Below are positions 23,482 through 31,760 of a DNA stretch of 47,234 nucleotides, piece after piece (the first letter of the stretch is position 1; the number at the start of each line of letters is the position of its first letter). This DNA comes from JBNARI01 sp049718765 (GTDB lineage: Bacteria; Bacillota; Sulfobacillia; DUMF01), in contig JBNARI010000018.1 of the NCBI GenBank assembly GCA_049718765.1, positions 1 to 47,234 on the forward strand. The letters are read 5' to 3'. Position numbers and translations under genes: made by a program. The notes below the pieces were generated by a model, which searched no databases, was not told the origin of the DNA, and saw only the letters and a list, made by a program, of their open reading frames with translations.

Positions 23482-23664
23482 TTGTTCAAAGTGGACCCAG
23501 ACAAGTGTATTGGATGCGGCCTTTGTGCAAGCGCATGCCCCCAAGGGGCTGCTGCGCTTACTGATGGCGTGTGCCAGATTGATGCGGACCTGTGCATAGG
23601 CTGTGGGCAATGTCAGGCCACATGTCCCCAGGAAGCCATCGAAGAGTTGCCTGACGATGCCTGA
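23482..23664 (+). CDS. Small 2[4Fe-4S] ferredoxin
   Basis: A 60-residue clostridial-type ferredoxin. Cys9, 12, 15 and 19 form the first CxxCxxCxxxC motif and Cys38, 41, 44 and 48 the second; each run is followed by Pro as usual. Cys31 is an extra cysteine. The start is TTG 23482 with GGAGGAG upstream. Its position inside the transporter gene run, between the binding protein and TctB, is unusual; it would be a natural electron donor for the nitroreductase-family enzyme or another reductive step of the same pathway (inference). Confidence 0.88.
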   Translation: MFKVDPDKCIGCGLCASACPQGAAALTDGVCQIDADLCIGCGQCQATCPQEAIEELPDDA

Positions 23665-23676
23665 GGAGTGGTCACC

Positions 23677-24144
23677 ATGATGAGGCCATTTGGGGACCTG
23701 TTCGTTGGCTTGGTAGCAGTGGGTCTCGGGCTTTTTGAGGCAGTCAGCGGGATGCAGATGGAGGAATTCGGCAACCCGGAATCTGCGGGGACGTTTCCGT
23801 TCGCTGCAGGGTTGGCCACAGTTGTCCTGGGGGGTGTGCTTATTGCCCAGTGGGTTTTGGCATGGCGGAGACTGAGGACCAGGCCCCTGGAGGTGCCCAA
23901 GGCCAATCCTGGATCATCTAAAGTGGAAGCTAGCTCCCTTTTCATTGTGCTGGTATTGCTTGGTGGGTTTGCCTTACTGCTGCCCACGTTCCATTTCAAA
24001 GGGGCTGGGTTTGTTTTCTTGCTCTCGTTCATGCTCGCATTAGGGGGCTACCGTAGGCCCGTCACTGCTTTCGCAGTTGCAGCGGTGACGATCGTCACTG
24101 TGGCCCAGGTGTTTACAAGGGTCTTTAGGCTGGTGCTTCCGTGA
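23677..24144 (+). CDS. TTT small membrane subunit (TctB family)
   Basis: A 155-residue protein with four predicted membrane helices: about 7-25, 40-60, 80-100 and 108-145, the last region probably two short helices. The pattern ESAGTFPFAAGLATVVLGGVLI is typical of TctB, where the sequence around the second helix is the most conserved part. The start is ATG 23677, eight bases behind GAGGAG; a GTG at 23668 lies inside that ribosome site. TctB is the poorly conserved small subunit that teams with TctA; gene order with TctA 39 bp downstream supports the call. Confidence 0.82.
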   Translation: MMRPFGDLFVGLVAVGLGLFEAVSGMQMEEFGNPESAGTFPFAAGLATVVLGGVLIAQWVLAWRRLRTRPLEVPKANPGSSKVEASSLFIVLVLLGGFALLLPTFHFKGAGFVFLLSFMLALGGYRRPVTAFAVAAVTIVTVAQVFTRVFRLVLP

Positions 24145-24183
24145 GGGGGGACCATCGAGGTTTCCAAGGGGTGATCGATCATA

Positions 24184-25668
24184 ATGGTTGCAGCTCATGG
24201 TGTACTTGAAGCTTTCTATCCCGCAAATATGGCTCTCGTCGCCTTAGGGGTGTTCGTTGGGCTGATTATGGGTTCCTTACCAGGGATCACTGTAACTGTA
24301 GCTGCAGTGTTGCTCGTGTCGCTGACGTTCGGTTGGCCGATGATACGGGCCCTGGCCATGTTGATGGGCTGTTTCGTGGGGGCGGTTTCGGGGGGCCTCA
24401 TATCTGCCATTACCCTGAATATTCCGGGTACAGCGGCTGCAATAGCTACAACCTTTGACGGATACCCCATGAGCAGGCGCGGGGAGGCGGGGCTGGCCAT
24501 TGGCATTGGCATGGTACAGTCATTCATTGGGGGTTGCATTGGGTTGGTTGCCCTGGCAGTCGGCGCTCCTCTGTTGAGCCAGATTGCCTTAAAAGTGGGC
24601 CCTCTTGAGTACTTCCTGCTGGTGCTTTGGGGGTTAACCCTTGCTGGCAGCCTTGGGACCGAATCGGCAATTAAGGGCTGGCTAAGCGGGCTGATTGGTT
24701 TCTTCATTGCAATGATTGGCATGGATCCAATACTCGGCACCCCGCGGTTCACCTTTGGTGTGCAGGCACTCAAGGCAGGGATCCACTACATTCCTCCCGT
24801 GATCGGGTTGTTCGGTCTCAGGGAAGTCATTAAGGAAGTGATCCGGGTCAGGTCCGGTGCCCTTCCTGAGCAGCAAAAGGTATATTCCGTGATCCCCAAC
24901 TTAAAGCTGATACGCAAAATATGGTGGTCTACCCTGAGGTGGTCACTGCTTGGCACCTTTATTGGGGCTCTCCCTGGAACGGGCGGGGACGTTGCAGCCC
25001 TCCTGGCTTACAGCGACGCAAAGCGCACCGTAAGGAATCCCTCGAGGCCATTTGGCACAGGTGCTTGGGAAGGAGTGGCTGCGCCTGAATGCGCCAACAA
25101 CGCTGCGGTTGGTGGTGCACTCATTCCCATGCTGACGCTAGGAATCCCAGGCGATTCAGTTACTGCGGTAATCATGGGAGCATTCTTCATTCATGGACTG
25201 CGCCCGGGCCCCCTCCTAATGGTGACCGACCCAACTGTGTTCCCCGTCATCGTGGCCTTCGTTGGCATTGCCCAGATTTTCCTGCTGATACAGGGGTTGC
25301 TGTTTGCAAGGTTGATCAGTGCAGTGCTGAACGTACCCAGGTGGTTGATGATACCGGTAGTGTCAATGCTGTGCGTTGTTGGCGCCTACGTGGTTCAAAA
25401 CCACATTGTGGACATATGGATCATGGTGGCATTCGGGTTCCTGGGGTACTTGTTAGATAAAGTCGGCATGCCTGTAGGTCCAATGGTACTGGCTCTGATA
25501 CTAGGCCCGATGGCAGATGCGGAGTTCAGACGCGCAATTGCCCTTTCAAAGGGGGCTTTCCTGAGCTACTTCTTCAGCCGACCAATTGCGGTTGTCATTC
25601 TGGCTGCAATGGTGGTGGGCTTGGTGCTACAGTACAGGGGTAAAGGCTCTACCGGGAGGGCCAAGTGA
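24184..25668 (+). CDS. TTT large membrane subunit (TctA family)
   Basis: Main permease of the tripartite tricarboxylate transporter, 494 residues with about 11-12 membrane helices. The N-terminal GLIMGSLPGITVTVAAVLL and ISAITLNIPGTAAAIATTFDGYPMSRRGEAGLA motifs are diagnostic. The second half repeats the pattern with GALPGTGGDVAALLAYSDAKR, followed by GVAAPECANNAAVGGALIPMLTLGIPGDSVTAVIMGAF. The start is ATG 24184 with AAGGGGTG upstream. It uses an ion gradient with the extracytoplasmic receptors to import carboxylates. It is the last gene of the block that begins at 18056. Confidence 0.93.
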   Translation: MVAAHGVLEAFYPANMALVALGVFVGLIMGSLPGITVTVAAVLLVSLTFGWPMIRALAMLMGCFVGAVSGGLISAITLNIPGTAAAIATTFDGYPMSRRGEAGLAIGIGMVQSFIGGCIGLVALAVGAPLLSQIALKVGPLEYFLLVLWGLTLAGSLGTESAIKGWLSGLIGFFIAMIGMDPILGTPRFTFGVQALKAGIHYIPPVIGLFGLREVIKEVIRVRSGALPEQQKVYSVIPNLKLIRKIWWSTLRWSLLGTFIGALPGTGGDVAALLAYSDAKRTVRNPSRPFGTGAWEGVAAPECANNAAVGGALIPMLTLGIPGDSVTAVIMGAFFIHGLRPGPLLMVTDPTVFPVIVAFVGIAQIFLLIQGLLFARLISAVLNVPRWLMIPVVSMLCVVGAYVVQNHIVDIWIMVAFGFLGYLLDKVGMPVGPMVLALILGPMADAEFRRAIALSKGAFLSYFFSRPIAVVILAAMVVGLVLQYRGKGSTGRAK

Positions 25669-25708
25669 AGCTCGGGGCATGTATAATGGACTCGGGGAGG
25701 ATGAGTCC

Positions 25709-26020
25709 ATGGGCGAAGAGGAAAAGAGCCTGCTTCAGGAAGCAGCCCAGATTGCTGCAGCCATGAGCGTAAAGGACACCATCCAGAACTTCATAGCTGT
25801 GCTCTCTGCCAAAGCGTGGCAGCACATGGGCCTGGTGATAAATCCTCTTACCGGCAAGAGCGACAAGAAACTGGAGGAAAGTAGGCTAGCCATTGACGCA
25901 GTATCGGCGCTAGTCAAGGTTCTTGAACCCATATTGAGCGCGGGTGAGCTCCGTCAATACAGGGCCCTGGTACAGGATCTGCAACTGAATTTCGTGAACC
26001 AATCTAGTAGCGCTAATTGA
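25709..26020 (+). CDS. DUF1844 family protein
   Basis: Small, mainly helical cytosolic protein of 103 residues. The DUF1844 pattern is visible in IQNFIAVLSAKAWQHMGLVINPLTGK, KLEESRLAIDAVSALVKVLEP and the C-terminal ELRQYRALVQDLQLNFV. Function is unknown in the family; it occurs in many bacteria and often lies near housekeeping genes. The start is ATG 25709, eight bases behind GGGGAGG; an upstream ATG at 25679 has no ribosome site. It lies only 40 bp after TctA but is probably independent; TATAAT at 25682-25687 could be its -10 box, though no clear -35 was found. Confidence 0.75.
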   Translation: MGEEEKSLLQEAAQIAAAMSVKDTIQNFIAVLSAKAWQHMGLVINPLTGKSDKKLEESRLAIDAVSALVKVLEPILSAGELRQYRALVQDLQLNFVNQSSSAN

Positions 26021-26061
26021 CGACGAACAACTTACTTCAGTTCCATACTTTGGGGAGCGGG

Positions 26062-26676
26062 TCACGTCAGCGGTGCAGAGGCGGCTTGGGCAAGCACGAG
26101 CCGCCTTTCTACGTCAGGCCAATTCACCAGGTTCCACCACGCCTTGACGTAATCGTCCCTGCGGTTTCGGTAATCCACATAATAGGCGTGCTCCCACACG
26201 TCCAGCACGAGGATTGGGATTACTCCCCACACTGTCGAGTTTTCATGCCTTTCTGCCATCAACACCTCCAGCCGATACCACGACGGGTTCCATACAAGCA
26301 AAGCCCAGCCTGGACCGGGCACAGAGTTTGCCACTGCGGAGTACTGCTGGCGGAAGGCCTCATAGGAGCCAAAGGCCTCGCAGATGCAGCTTTGGGTCAG
26401 AGGGCCTGGAATAAATGGCCCGCCAGGAGTCATGCTGGTCCAGTAAATGGAGTGGAGCACGTGTGCTGAACCGTTGAAGGAAAGCTGTCGCTCCAGGTGA
26501 GTTATTAGGGAAAAGTCCCTGCGTGCTCGTGCCTCACCAAGCATTTTCTCGGCCTGGTTCAAACCGTTTACGTACGCCTGGTGATGCTTGTCGTGGTGAA
26601 GGTGGAGGGTTTGCTCGCTGATGTACGGTTCGAGGGCGTCGTACGGGTAAGGTAACTGAGGTAGCTCATGAGCCAC
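26062..26676 (-). CDS. sod: Superoxide dismutase, Fe/Mn family
   Basis: Cytosolic superoxide dismutase of 204 residues, converting superoxide to oxygen and hydrogen peroxide. The metal ligands are present: His27 (LHLHHDKHH), His76 (SAHVLHSIYW), Asp160 and His164 (LDVWEHAYY). The N-terminal LPQLPYPYDALEPYIS is a textbook start. GPGWALLVW replaces the more usual GSGWAWLV; iron or manganese preference cannot be told from sequence. The start is ATG 26676, with AGGAG rather far upstream. For an anaerobe this is an oxygen-defence gene. It is transcribed away from the stress operon that begins 106 bp upstream of it, so the two could share a control region. Confidence 0.93.
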   Translation of the reverse strand: MAHELPQLPYPYDALEPYISEQTLHLHHDKHHQAYVNGLNQAEKMLGEARARRDFSLITHLERQLSFNGSAHVLHSIYWTSMTPGGPFIPGPLTQSCICEAFGSYEAFRQQYSAVANSVPGPGWALLVWNPSWYRLEVLMAERHENSTVWGVIPILVLDVWEHAYYVDYRNRRDDYVKAWWNLVNWPDVERRLVLAQAASAPLT

Positions 26677-26744
26677 TTCTCATCACTCCTGTTTGTCATG
26701 ATTCTGCCACAAGAGTCGGACCAAGACATTTTTATGATTCAGAC

Positions 26745-26773
26745 TTTTTGACCTGCACATCGTCTTATATAAT
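26745..26773 (+). promoter_or_regulatory. Promoter of the ECF sigma operon
   Basis: A perfect -10 TATAAT lies at 26768-26773. The -35 could be TTTTTG (26745-26750, 17-bp spacer) or TTGACC (26748-26753, 14-bp spacer). Transcription would begin only a few bases before the ATG at 26783, so the message may be almost leaderless. Confidence 0.5.
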
Positions 26774-26782
26774 GGGGCTGTC

Positions 26783-27283
26783 ATGCAGAGGGAATTCGAG
26801 GAGTACGTCCTCAAGAACCAGGATATGGTGTTCAACATTGCCTGGCACATGACAGGTAACCCCGACGAAGCCAAGGACATTGCCCAGGAAAGCTTCATCC
26901 GCGCTTACCAGCACTTTCAGGAGTTTTCGGGAGGGCCACCGAGGGCTTGGCTTTGTACAGTTACCATCAATCTGTGCAGGGACTGGTTAAGAAAAAAGGC
27001 AAGAAGAGAGGCTATAGGGCACCTGGCAGGAGGCAGTGGCACAGCAAGCTTGACAGGGTGCACTGTGCCTGACGATGCCATCGCCGGAATTGCGGTAGAG
27101 AAGGCCCTTTCAGCGCTGGACAGGGAGAGCAGACTATTGGTGGTGTTGTTCCACATCGAGGGGTTCAGCCTTCGGGAGATTTCTGAGATGACAGGTTGGT
27201 CAATAAGCCTCGTGAAAAACAGGTTGTTTCGAGCTAGGAAGAAAATGAGGAACGTGCTCTTGGAAGAAGGGATTGAGCTATGA
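26783..27283 (+). CDS. ECF-type RNA polymerase sigma factor
   Basis: Group 4 sigma factor, 166 residues. Region 2 (about 8-75) has MVFNIAWHMTGNPDEAKDIAQESFIRAYQHF, and region 4 (about 110-160) has LLVVLFHIEGFSLREISEMTGWSISLVKNRLFRARKKM with a clear helix-turn-helix. There is no extra C-terminal domain. The start is ATG 26783; GGGGCTG just before it is at best a weak ribosome site. It overlaps the anti-sigma gene by four bases (ATGA). It probably directs transcription of this operon and other envelope genes when released from its anti-sigma. Confidence 0.9.
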   Translation: MQREFEEYVLKNQDMVFNIAWHMTGNPDEAKDIAQESFIRAYQHFQEFSGGPPRAWLCTVTINLCRDWLRKKARREAIGHLAGGSGTASLTGCTVPDDAIAGIAVEKALSALDRESRLLVVLFHIEGFSLREISEMTGWSISLVKNRLFRARKKMRNVLLEEGIEL

Positions 27284-27792
27284 GCGGGCTACACCCGGAC
27301 GAGATGACGCTCCACGATTATCTCTTTGGAGAGCTGGAGTCTGAGGATAAGGCCCACATAGAAGCACACTTAGCGGATTGCAGGCAATGTGCTGCCCAGG
27401 CCAGAGAAATGTTGGCGTGCGTGGAGCTGGTGAAAATGTGGGGACGACGTCCAGCACCTGCCGGCTTTCTGAGGGAGCTAAGAGGGAAGCTTGTACCCCG
27501 CACAAACCTCTTGCCCCTTCGGCCAGTGCTGGTTGCATGGCTGGGGGCTGCGGTTGCCTTCAGGGTATGGGAGATGGCTGGTCGCTTGACGGAAGTGTGG
27601 GGAGCGATTGGGATCTTGCTGCCCAAGGTGGCAGAGGCGCTTTCTATTTCGGCAACAGATGCAATTGGCATTGTGGCAGAGGTCCTAGCGGGGCAGTGGT
27701 TGGTAGGCACTGGGACCTTGGGGCAGCTGGCGGTTGCCATAATTGGGGTTCAGTTAATGGTTGGGCTGAGAAAAGGGGTGTGGGTGAAGTGA
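27280..27792 (+). CDS. Zinc-finger anti-sigma factor, membrane-bound
   Basis: A 170-residue anti-sigma with an N-terminal ZAS/zf-HC2 domain. HIEAHLADCRQC carries the HxxxCxxC zinc motif (His30, Cys34, Cys37), preceded by LHDYLFGELESEDKAHIE, a phrase typical of the family. The C-terminal half has hydrophobic segments (about 82-95, 104-125 and 140-160) that should anchor it in the membrane. It is coupled to the sigma gene by an ATGA overlap and to the PspC gene by a GTGA overlap. It is expected to hold the sigma factor inactive until an envelope signal is sensed. Confidence 0.88.
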   Translation: MSGLHPDEMTLHDYLFGELESEDKAHIEAHLADCRQCAAQAREMLACVELVKMWGRRPAPAGFLRELRGKLVPRTNLLPLRPVLVAWLGAAVAFRVWEMAGRLTEVWGAIGILLPKVAEALSISATDAIGIVAEVLAGQWLVGTGTLGQLAVAIIGVQLMVGLRKGVWVK

Positions 27793-28244
27793 AGAGATTG
27801 TACAGATCAAGCAAGAACCGCATGATCGCCGGAGTGTGCGGCGGGATTGCAGAGTACTTCAATGTGGACGTGATAGTGGTCAGACTCATATGGCTCTTGC
27901 TTGTGCTAATGGGCGGGCCAGGCATAATAGCATATATCGTTGCCTGGATAGTGATTCCGCCGGAACCCACGGAAAAAGCACAGAGTGCAGAGGGCACGGC
28001 AGGAGCTGAGCAGCCTCCGGAGGAAACTGCAGCTTCGACTGAGGCGGTGGAGCCTAGAACCGGGTCTAAGAGCAGCCGCACGGGAGAAGTGGTAGTCGCA
28101 ATACTGCTAATCTGCTTTGGCGGCTACTTCCTGCTCAGACAGTTCATGCCTCACAGGTGGTTGATGTGGTTGTCATGGGGCAAATGGTGGCCTCTGCTCA
28201 TCATTGCCGCTGGGATCGGCCTGCTGTTGAGGAGCGGGAAATGA
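27789..28244 (+). CDS. PspC-domain membrane protein
   Basis: A 151-residue protein with an N-terminal PspC domain: YRSSKNRMIAGVCGGIAEYFNVD, followed by RLIWLLLVLMGGPGIIAYIVAWIVIPPEP (about residues 1-58). A linker rich in Glu, Ala and Thr (60-98) follows, then two further hydrophobic segments near the C-terminus, similar to the membrane part of LiaF/LiaI-like proteins. The start is GTG 27789, overlapping the anti-sigma stop. PspC proteins take part in envelope-stress sensing. Its place right behind a sigma/anti-sigma pair supports that role here. Confidence 0.87.
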   Translation: MKRLYRSSKNRMIAGVCGGIAEYFNVDVIVVRLIWLLLVLMGGPGIIAYIVAWIVIPPEPTEKAQSAEGTAGAEQPPEETAASTEAVEPRTGSKSSRTGEVVVAILLICFGGYFLLRQFMPHRWLMWLSWGKWWPLLIIAAGIGLLLRSGK

Positions 28245-28254
28245 GGTGCTTGCC

Positions 28255-29208
28255 ATGAGATGGGCAGGATTTGTGCTGCTTGTGGTGGGGCTGGTATTGC
28301 TGTGCAACACCCTTGGGCTGTTGCCCTGGGCGTGTTGGGCATTTCTGGGATTGTACTGGCCGGTGTTGCTGATAGTTGCAGGAGTGCAGCTTCTAGTTTG
28401 GCGCAGAGTAAGCGTAAAGGGGCTAGTGGTGATAGCGCTGATCATGGTGGTGGTAGGGGGAATAGTGCTCAGAACGCCACTTGCTAAGTACGTTCCTGGG
28501 CAGGACCTACTCAGAGGAAGCAAATGGTTTTGGATGCATCCCCCAATGAGGCAAAGGCCATTCTTCTTTCAGCAGACTGAGGACGAAGTGCCTGACACTC
28601 CTCGCACCATGGCTGTGGTTGAGCCAGTGTTGCCTGGTGTGGAGAGCGCTAGGTATGAGCTGAAGGTGAAGGGTGGCAAGCTCAGGATTGGGGGCGTTAG
28701 GGATTTCCTGGTAAACGGGAAAGTGGAGTACTGGGCACAAAGGCCCCAAGTGACCTGCAGGGTGGTGGGCAGAGAAGCTGTGGTTACGCTGGAGCACCAA
28801 GAGACCGTGCCGGGAAGCAGGGCGGACCTGAACTTGTGCGAACAGATGCCTGTGGCAATAGGCATTGACGCTGGGGCCTGCGATGCTGAGCTGGACCTTA
28901 GCAGGCTTAAAGTAACCGATCTTGCTGTGGACATTGGCGCTTCCAGGCTTTCCATAAGCTTTGGCAACACCGGGGTAAGCACCAGGGCCCGGATTAAGGC
29001 TGGCGCTTCCCGTGTTGATCTTATAGCTCCAGAGTCAGTGGGGGTGAGGATAAAGACTGCCAGTGCTGTTGGGAACGAGGATTTCAGCGATCAGGGCTTG
29101 TTTCCCACCGACGGTTACTGGGTGAGCCCTGGCTGGGATCGGGCAAATACTACAGTAGATATTGAGATTCAGGCCGGAATAAGTTCTGTGAGGTTAAAGA
29201 GGGTGTGA
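28255..29208 (+). CDS. LiaF-like envelope protein (toast-rack domain)
   Basis: A 317-residue membrane protein. The first 75 residues hold three or four hydrophobic segments of the LiaI/LiaF transmembrane type (WAGFVLLVVGLVLLCNTLGL, then LGLYWPVLLIVAGVQLLVW). Residues about 140-317 are repetitive beta-strands (LNLCEQMPVAIGIDAGACDAELDL ... VDIGASRLSISFG ... KAGASRVDLIAP), as in the LiaF C-terminal or toast-rack beta-solenoid domain. The start is ATG 28255 behind GAGG; GTG 28246 is a less likely alternative. LiaF homologues restrain or transmit cell-envelope stress signals. Confidence 0.82.
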   Translation: MRWAGFVLLVVGLVLLCNTLGLLPWACWAFLGLYWPVLLIVAGVQLLVWRRVSVKGLVVIALIMVVVGGIVLRTPLAKYVPGQDLLRGSKWFWMHPPMRQRPFFFQQTEDEVPDTPRTMAVVEPVLPGVESARYELKVKGGKLRIGGVRDFLVNGKVEYWAQRPQVTCRVVGREAVVTLEHQETVPGSRADLNLCEQMPVAIGIDAGACDAELDLSRLKVTDLAVDIGASRLSISFGNTGVSTRARIKAGASRVDLIAPESVGVRIKTASAVGNEDFSDQGLFPTDGYWVSPGWDRANTTVDIEIQAGISSVRLKRV

Positions 29209-29214
29209 GAAGAG

Positions 29215-31002
29215 ATGGTGAAGAAGCTGTTCAGGAGCAAGTTATTGGTGGCGGTTCTGGTTGTGGCAGTGGTTGTGGCTTTTTGGGTGATAAGGTCTCG
29301 CAACACTGCAAAGCCCGCATCCACCACGTACCCGTTGTACGAGGTTAAGAAGGGTAAGCTGGAGCTGGCGGTGACGGGTAGTGGCAACGTATCTGCGAGC
29401 GAGAGGGTAACGGCCCGGGCAAAAGTTGCTGGTACGGTGAAGGAAGTGCTGGTGAAGATAGGGGACCAGGTGACGGAAGGGCAGCCGTTGGTGGTTTTAG
29501 AGAACCAGGATGTGGTGAACGCGTTTGAGCAGGCGAGGTTGAGTTTGGAGGCGACCAGGGTCAAGTACAACGACCTGACCAAGGCGCCCACGGAGGGGGA
29601 CATAAAGGCAGCGGAGGCTAAGGTTGCCCAGGCGAGGGAGAACCTGAGGCAGAGGAAGGAAGAACTTGAGGACTTGCAGGTGAAGGCGCCCATAGCGGGA
29701 GCTTTGTCCCAGTTCAGTTTGGATGTAGGGGACGAGGTGACAGCGGGGCAGCAGGTGGCGGTAGTGGTTGACGAGTCGGTGATCAAGTTCAACGCTGCCG
29801 TGTACCAAGCGGACGTGAGCAAGATTGAGGTTGGCCGGAAGGCTACTGTGGTGATAGGTTCGGACCTTGCGTGGTCGAGCACGAAGGCGTACGAGGGGAT
29901 TATAACGAACGTAGCGAGGGAAGGTTCGGGTACCGGGAAGAACGCAACGTTCAACGTGACGATAGAGATAGCGAATGTTGATGGGCAACTAAGGGCAGGG
30001 ATGACAGGGTATTTGCAGTCGATAGAGATGGGCGACGAGACAGTGTTGTGGCCCACGATTACGGGGAGCACTTCGGCGAAGGAGCGGAAGGTGGTCATTT
30101 CGAAAACTGGAGGGAAAGTGAAGCAAGTACTGGCAAATGAAGGGCAGCTTGTATCGGCTGGACAGGTATTGGCGGTGCTTGAGAACGGGTCTGTGGAGGC
30201 TGCGGTAAAGGACGCGGAAGCGGCCCTGGCGACGGCTGAAGAGAACTTGCGGGACCTGTTGAGCAGGAAGACTGTGGGTACGGAGTCAGAGATTGCGGTT
30301 CAGAGGACCCAATTGGATCAAGCAGTATTGAACTACAATCTCAAGCAGCGTGACGTAGACGAGCTTGTGGTGAAGGCTCCGTGTTCGGGGACAGTGACGT
30401 ACGTAGCGGTGAAGAAGGGGGACCAAGTGAGCGCCAACGCGGAGATGTGCGCAATTTCCAACCTGTCCAGGTTGAGCTTGGTTGTGGCTGTGGACGAACT
30501 GGACGTAGGCAAGTTGAAGGTGGGGATGGCTGCAGAGGTGACCACTCAGGCTTTGCCCAACAAGACGTTCAAGGCGACTGTGACGGAGATTGCGCTTGAG
30601 GGCACCGTCAAGGACGGGGTGGCAAGCTACGATGTTACCCTGGAGCTGGAGGAGGGGGCACTGAAGGGTGGTCTTGTGCCTGGCATGAGCGCTGATGCCA
30701 AGATTATAACTGCCTCGAAGGAGAACGTGATTGCGATTCCCGCTGAGGCAGTTAGGTCGAGGGCGCAGCGGAAGTACGTGTATGTGCTCAAAGACGGGCA
30801 GCCCCAGGCTGTGGACGTGACCGTTGGTATGAGCAGTGACTCACAGGTCGAGATAACTTCTGGCTTGCAGGAAGGAGACAAGGTGATTCTGTCCAATCCT
30901 GAGCAATCCAGCAGGAACGTTGGCCCGTTCATGCCCGGCGTGCCTGGAGGTGCAAGGCCGCAGTCGCAGAGCACGTCGCGACAGGGAGGGACCAACCGTT
31001 GA
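29215..31002 (+). CDS. MacA/HlyD-type adaptor of an ABC exporter, double lipoyl region
   Basis: Membrane-fusion-type adaptor of 595 residues. A single N-terminal membrane helix (about 8-24) is followed by a biotinyl-lipoyl-like domain (GTVKEVLVKIGDQVTEGQPLVVLENQD), an alpha-helical hairpin (EQARLSLEATRVKYNDLTKA to about residue 155), and a beta-barrel. A second lipoyl-like half then appears (GKVKQVLANEGQLVSAGQVLAVLENGSV) with its own helical hairpin (about 325-380). The usual MacA has one such set, so this is an internally duplicated form. A Gly/Pro/Gln-rich tail ends it. The start is ATG 29215. It overlaps the ATPase gene by TTGA and should link that transporter to the cell surface. Confidence 0.87.
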   Translation: MVKKLFRSKLLVAVLVVAVVVAFWVIRSRNTAKPASTTYPLYEVKKGKLELAVTGSGNVSASERVTARAKVAGTVKEVLVKIGDQVTEGQPLVVLENQDVVNAFEQARLSLEATRVKYNDLTKAPTEGDIKAAEAKVAQARENLRQRKEELEDLQVKAPIAGALSQFSLDVGDEVTAGQQVAVVVDESVIKFNAAVYQADVSKIEVGRKATVVIGSDLAWSSTKAYEGIITNVAREGSGTGKNATFNVTIEIANVDGQLRAGMTGYLQSIEMGDETVLWPTITGSTSAKERKVVISKTGGKVKQVLANEGQLVSAGQVLAVLENGSVEAAVKDAEAALATAEENLRDLLSRKTVGTESEIAVQRTQLDQAVLNYNLKQRDVDELVVKAPCSGTVTYVAVKKGDQVSANAEMCAISNLSRLSLVVAVDELDVGKLKVGMAAEVTTQALPNKTFKATVTEIALEGTVKDGVASYDVTLELEEGALKGGLVPGMSADAKIITASKENVIAIPAEAVRSRAQRKYVYVLKDGQPQAVDVTVGMSSDSQVEITSGLQEGDKVILSNPEQSSRNVGPFMPGVPGGARPQSQSTSRQGGTNR

Positions 31003-31760
31003 GTGGTGTGAATGGAGCAAATGGGGGGCCCATTATAAAGCTTGAAGGGGTGAAGAAGGCGTACAAGCTGGGCAAGACGTGGTTGGAGGTACTGCACGGG
31101 ATAGACCTGGAGGTAGCCAGAGGGGAGTTTCTGGTGGTGATGGGCCCTTCGGGATCTGGGAAATCCACTTTGATGAACATAATTGGGTGTCTTGATCGGC
31201 CCACTTCGGGGCGGTACTTTCTGGCGGGAGAAGACGTATCGGGGAAGGGGTCGGTGGAGCTAGCGGCGATACGCAACAGGAAGATAGGGTTTGTGTTTCA
31301 AAACTACAACCTGCTTGCGAGGTTGACTGCGGTCGAGAACGTAGAGGTGCCTTTGGTGTACAGGGGTATTGCGCCTGGGATAAGGAGGCGCAAGGCGATG
31401 GAGCTGCTTGAGAAGATGGGCCTTGCTGGCAGGGAGAGGCACCAGCCGACGGAGTTGTCAGGTGGGGAGCAGCAGAGGGTAGCGATTGCCAGGGCGTTGG
31501 TAGGAGAGCCAGAGATTCTGGTTGCGGATGAGCCCACAGGGAATTTGGATTCGAGGTCAGGTGCCAACATCATGTCGATACTGGTGAAGCTGAACGATGC
31601 TGGGATGACGATTGTGATGGTAACTCACGATCCCGAGGTAGCGCGGTACGGGAAGAGGATAGTACGGATAAGGGACGGGATGATTGTTGGGGATGAGGTA
31701 GTGAAGGACCGTAGGGTGCCTGAGGATTTGGATGTTGCCGGAGGTGCTATAGCGTCATGA
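30999..31760 (+). CDS. ABC exporter ATPase (MacB/LolD family)
   Basis: ATPase of 253 residues in the LolD/MacB/FtsE group. Walker A is GPSGSGKS (49-56), the Q-loop VFQNYNLL, the signature ELSGGEQQRVAIARAL and Walker B ILVADEPTGNLDS. GNLDS and the closing MVTHDPEVARYGKRIVRIRDG are typical of this group. The start is TTG 30999 with GGGAGG 10 bases before it, overlapping the adaptor stop. It powers the FtsX-type permease encoded next, joined by an ATGA overlap. Confidence 0.92.
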   Translation: MSGVNGANGGPIIKLEGVKKAYKLGKTWLEVLHGIDLEVARGEFLVVMGPSGSGKSTLMNIIGCLDRPTSGRYFLAGEDVSGKGSVELAAIRNRKIGFVFQNYNLLARLTAVENVEVPLVYRGIAPGIRRRKAMELLEKMGLAGRERHQPTELSGGEQQRVAIARALVGEPEILVADEPTGNLDSRSGANIMSILVKLNDAGMTIVMVTHDPEVARYGKRIVRIRDGMIVGDEVVKDRRVPEDLDVAGGAIAS

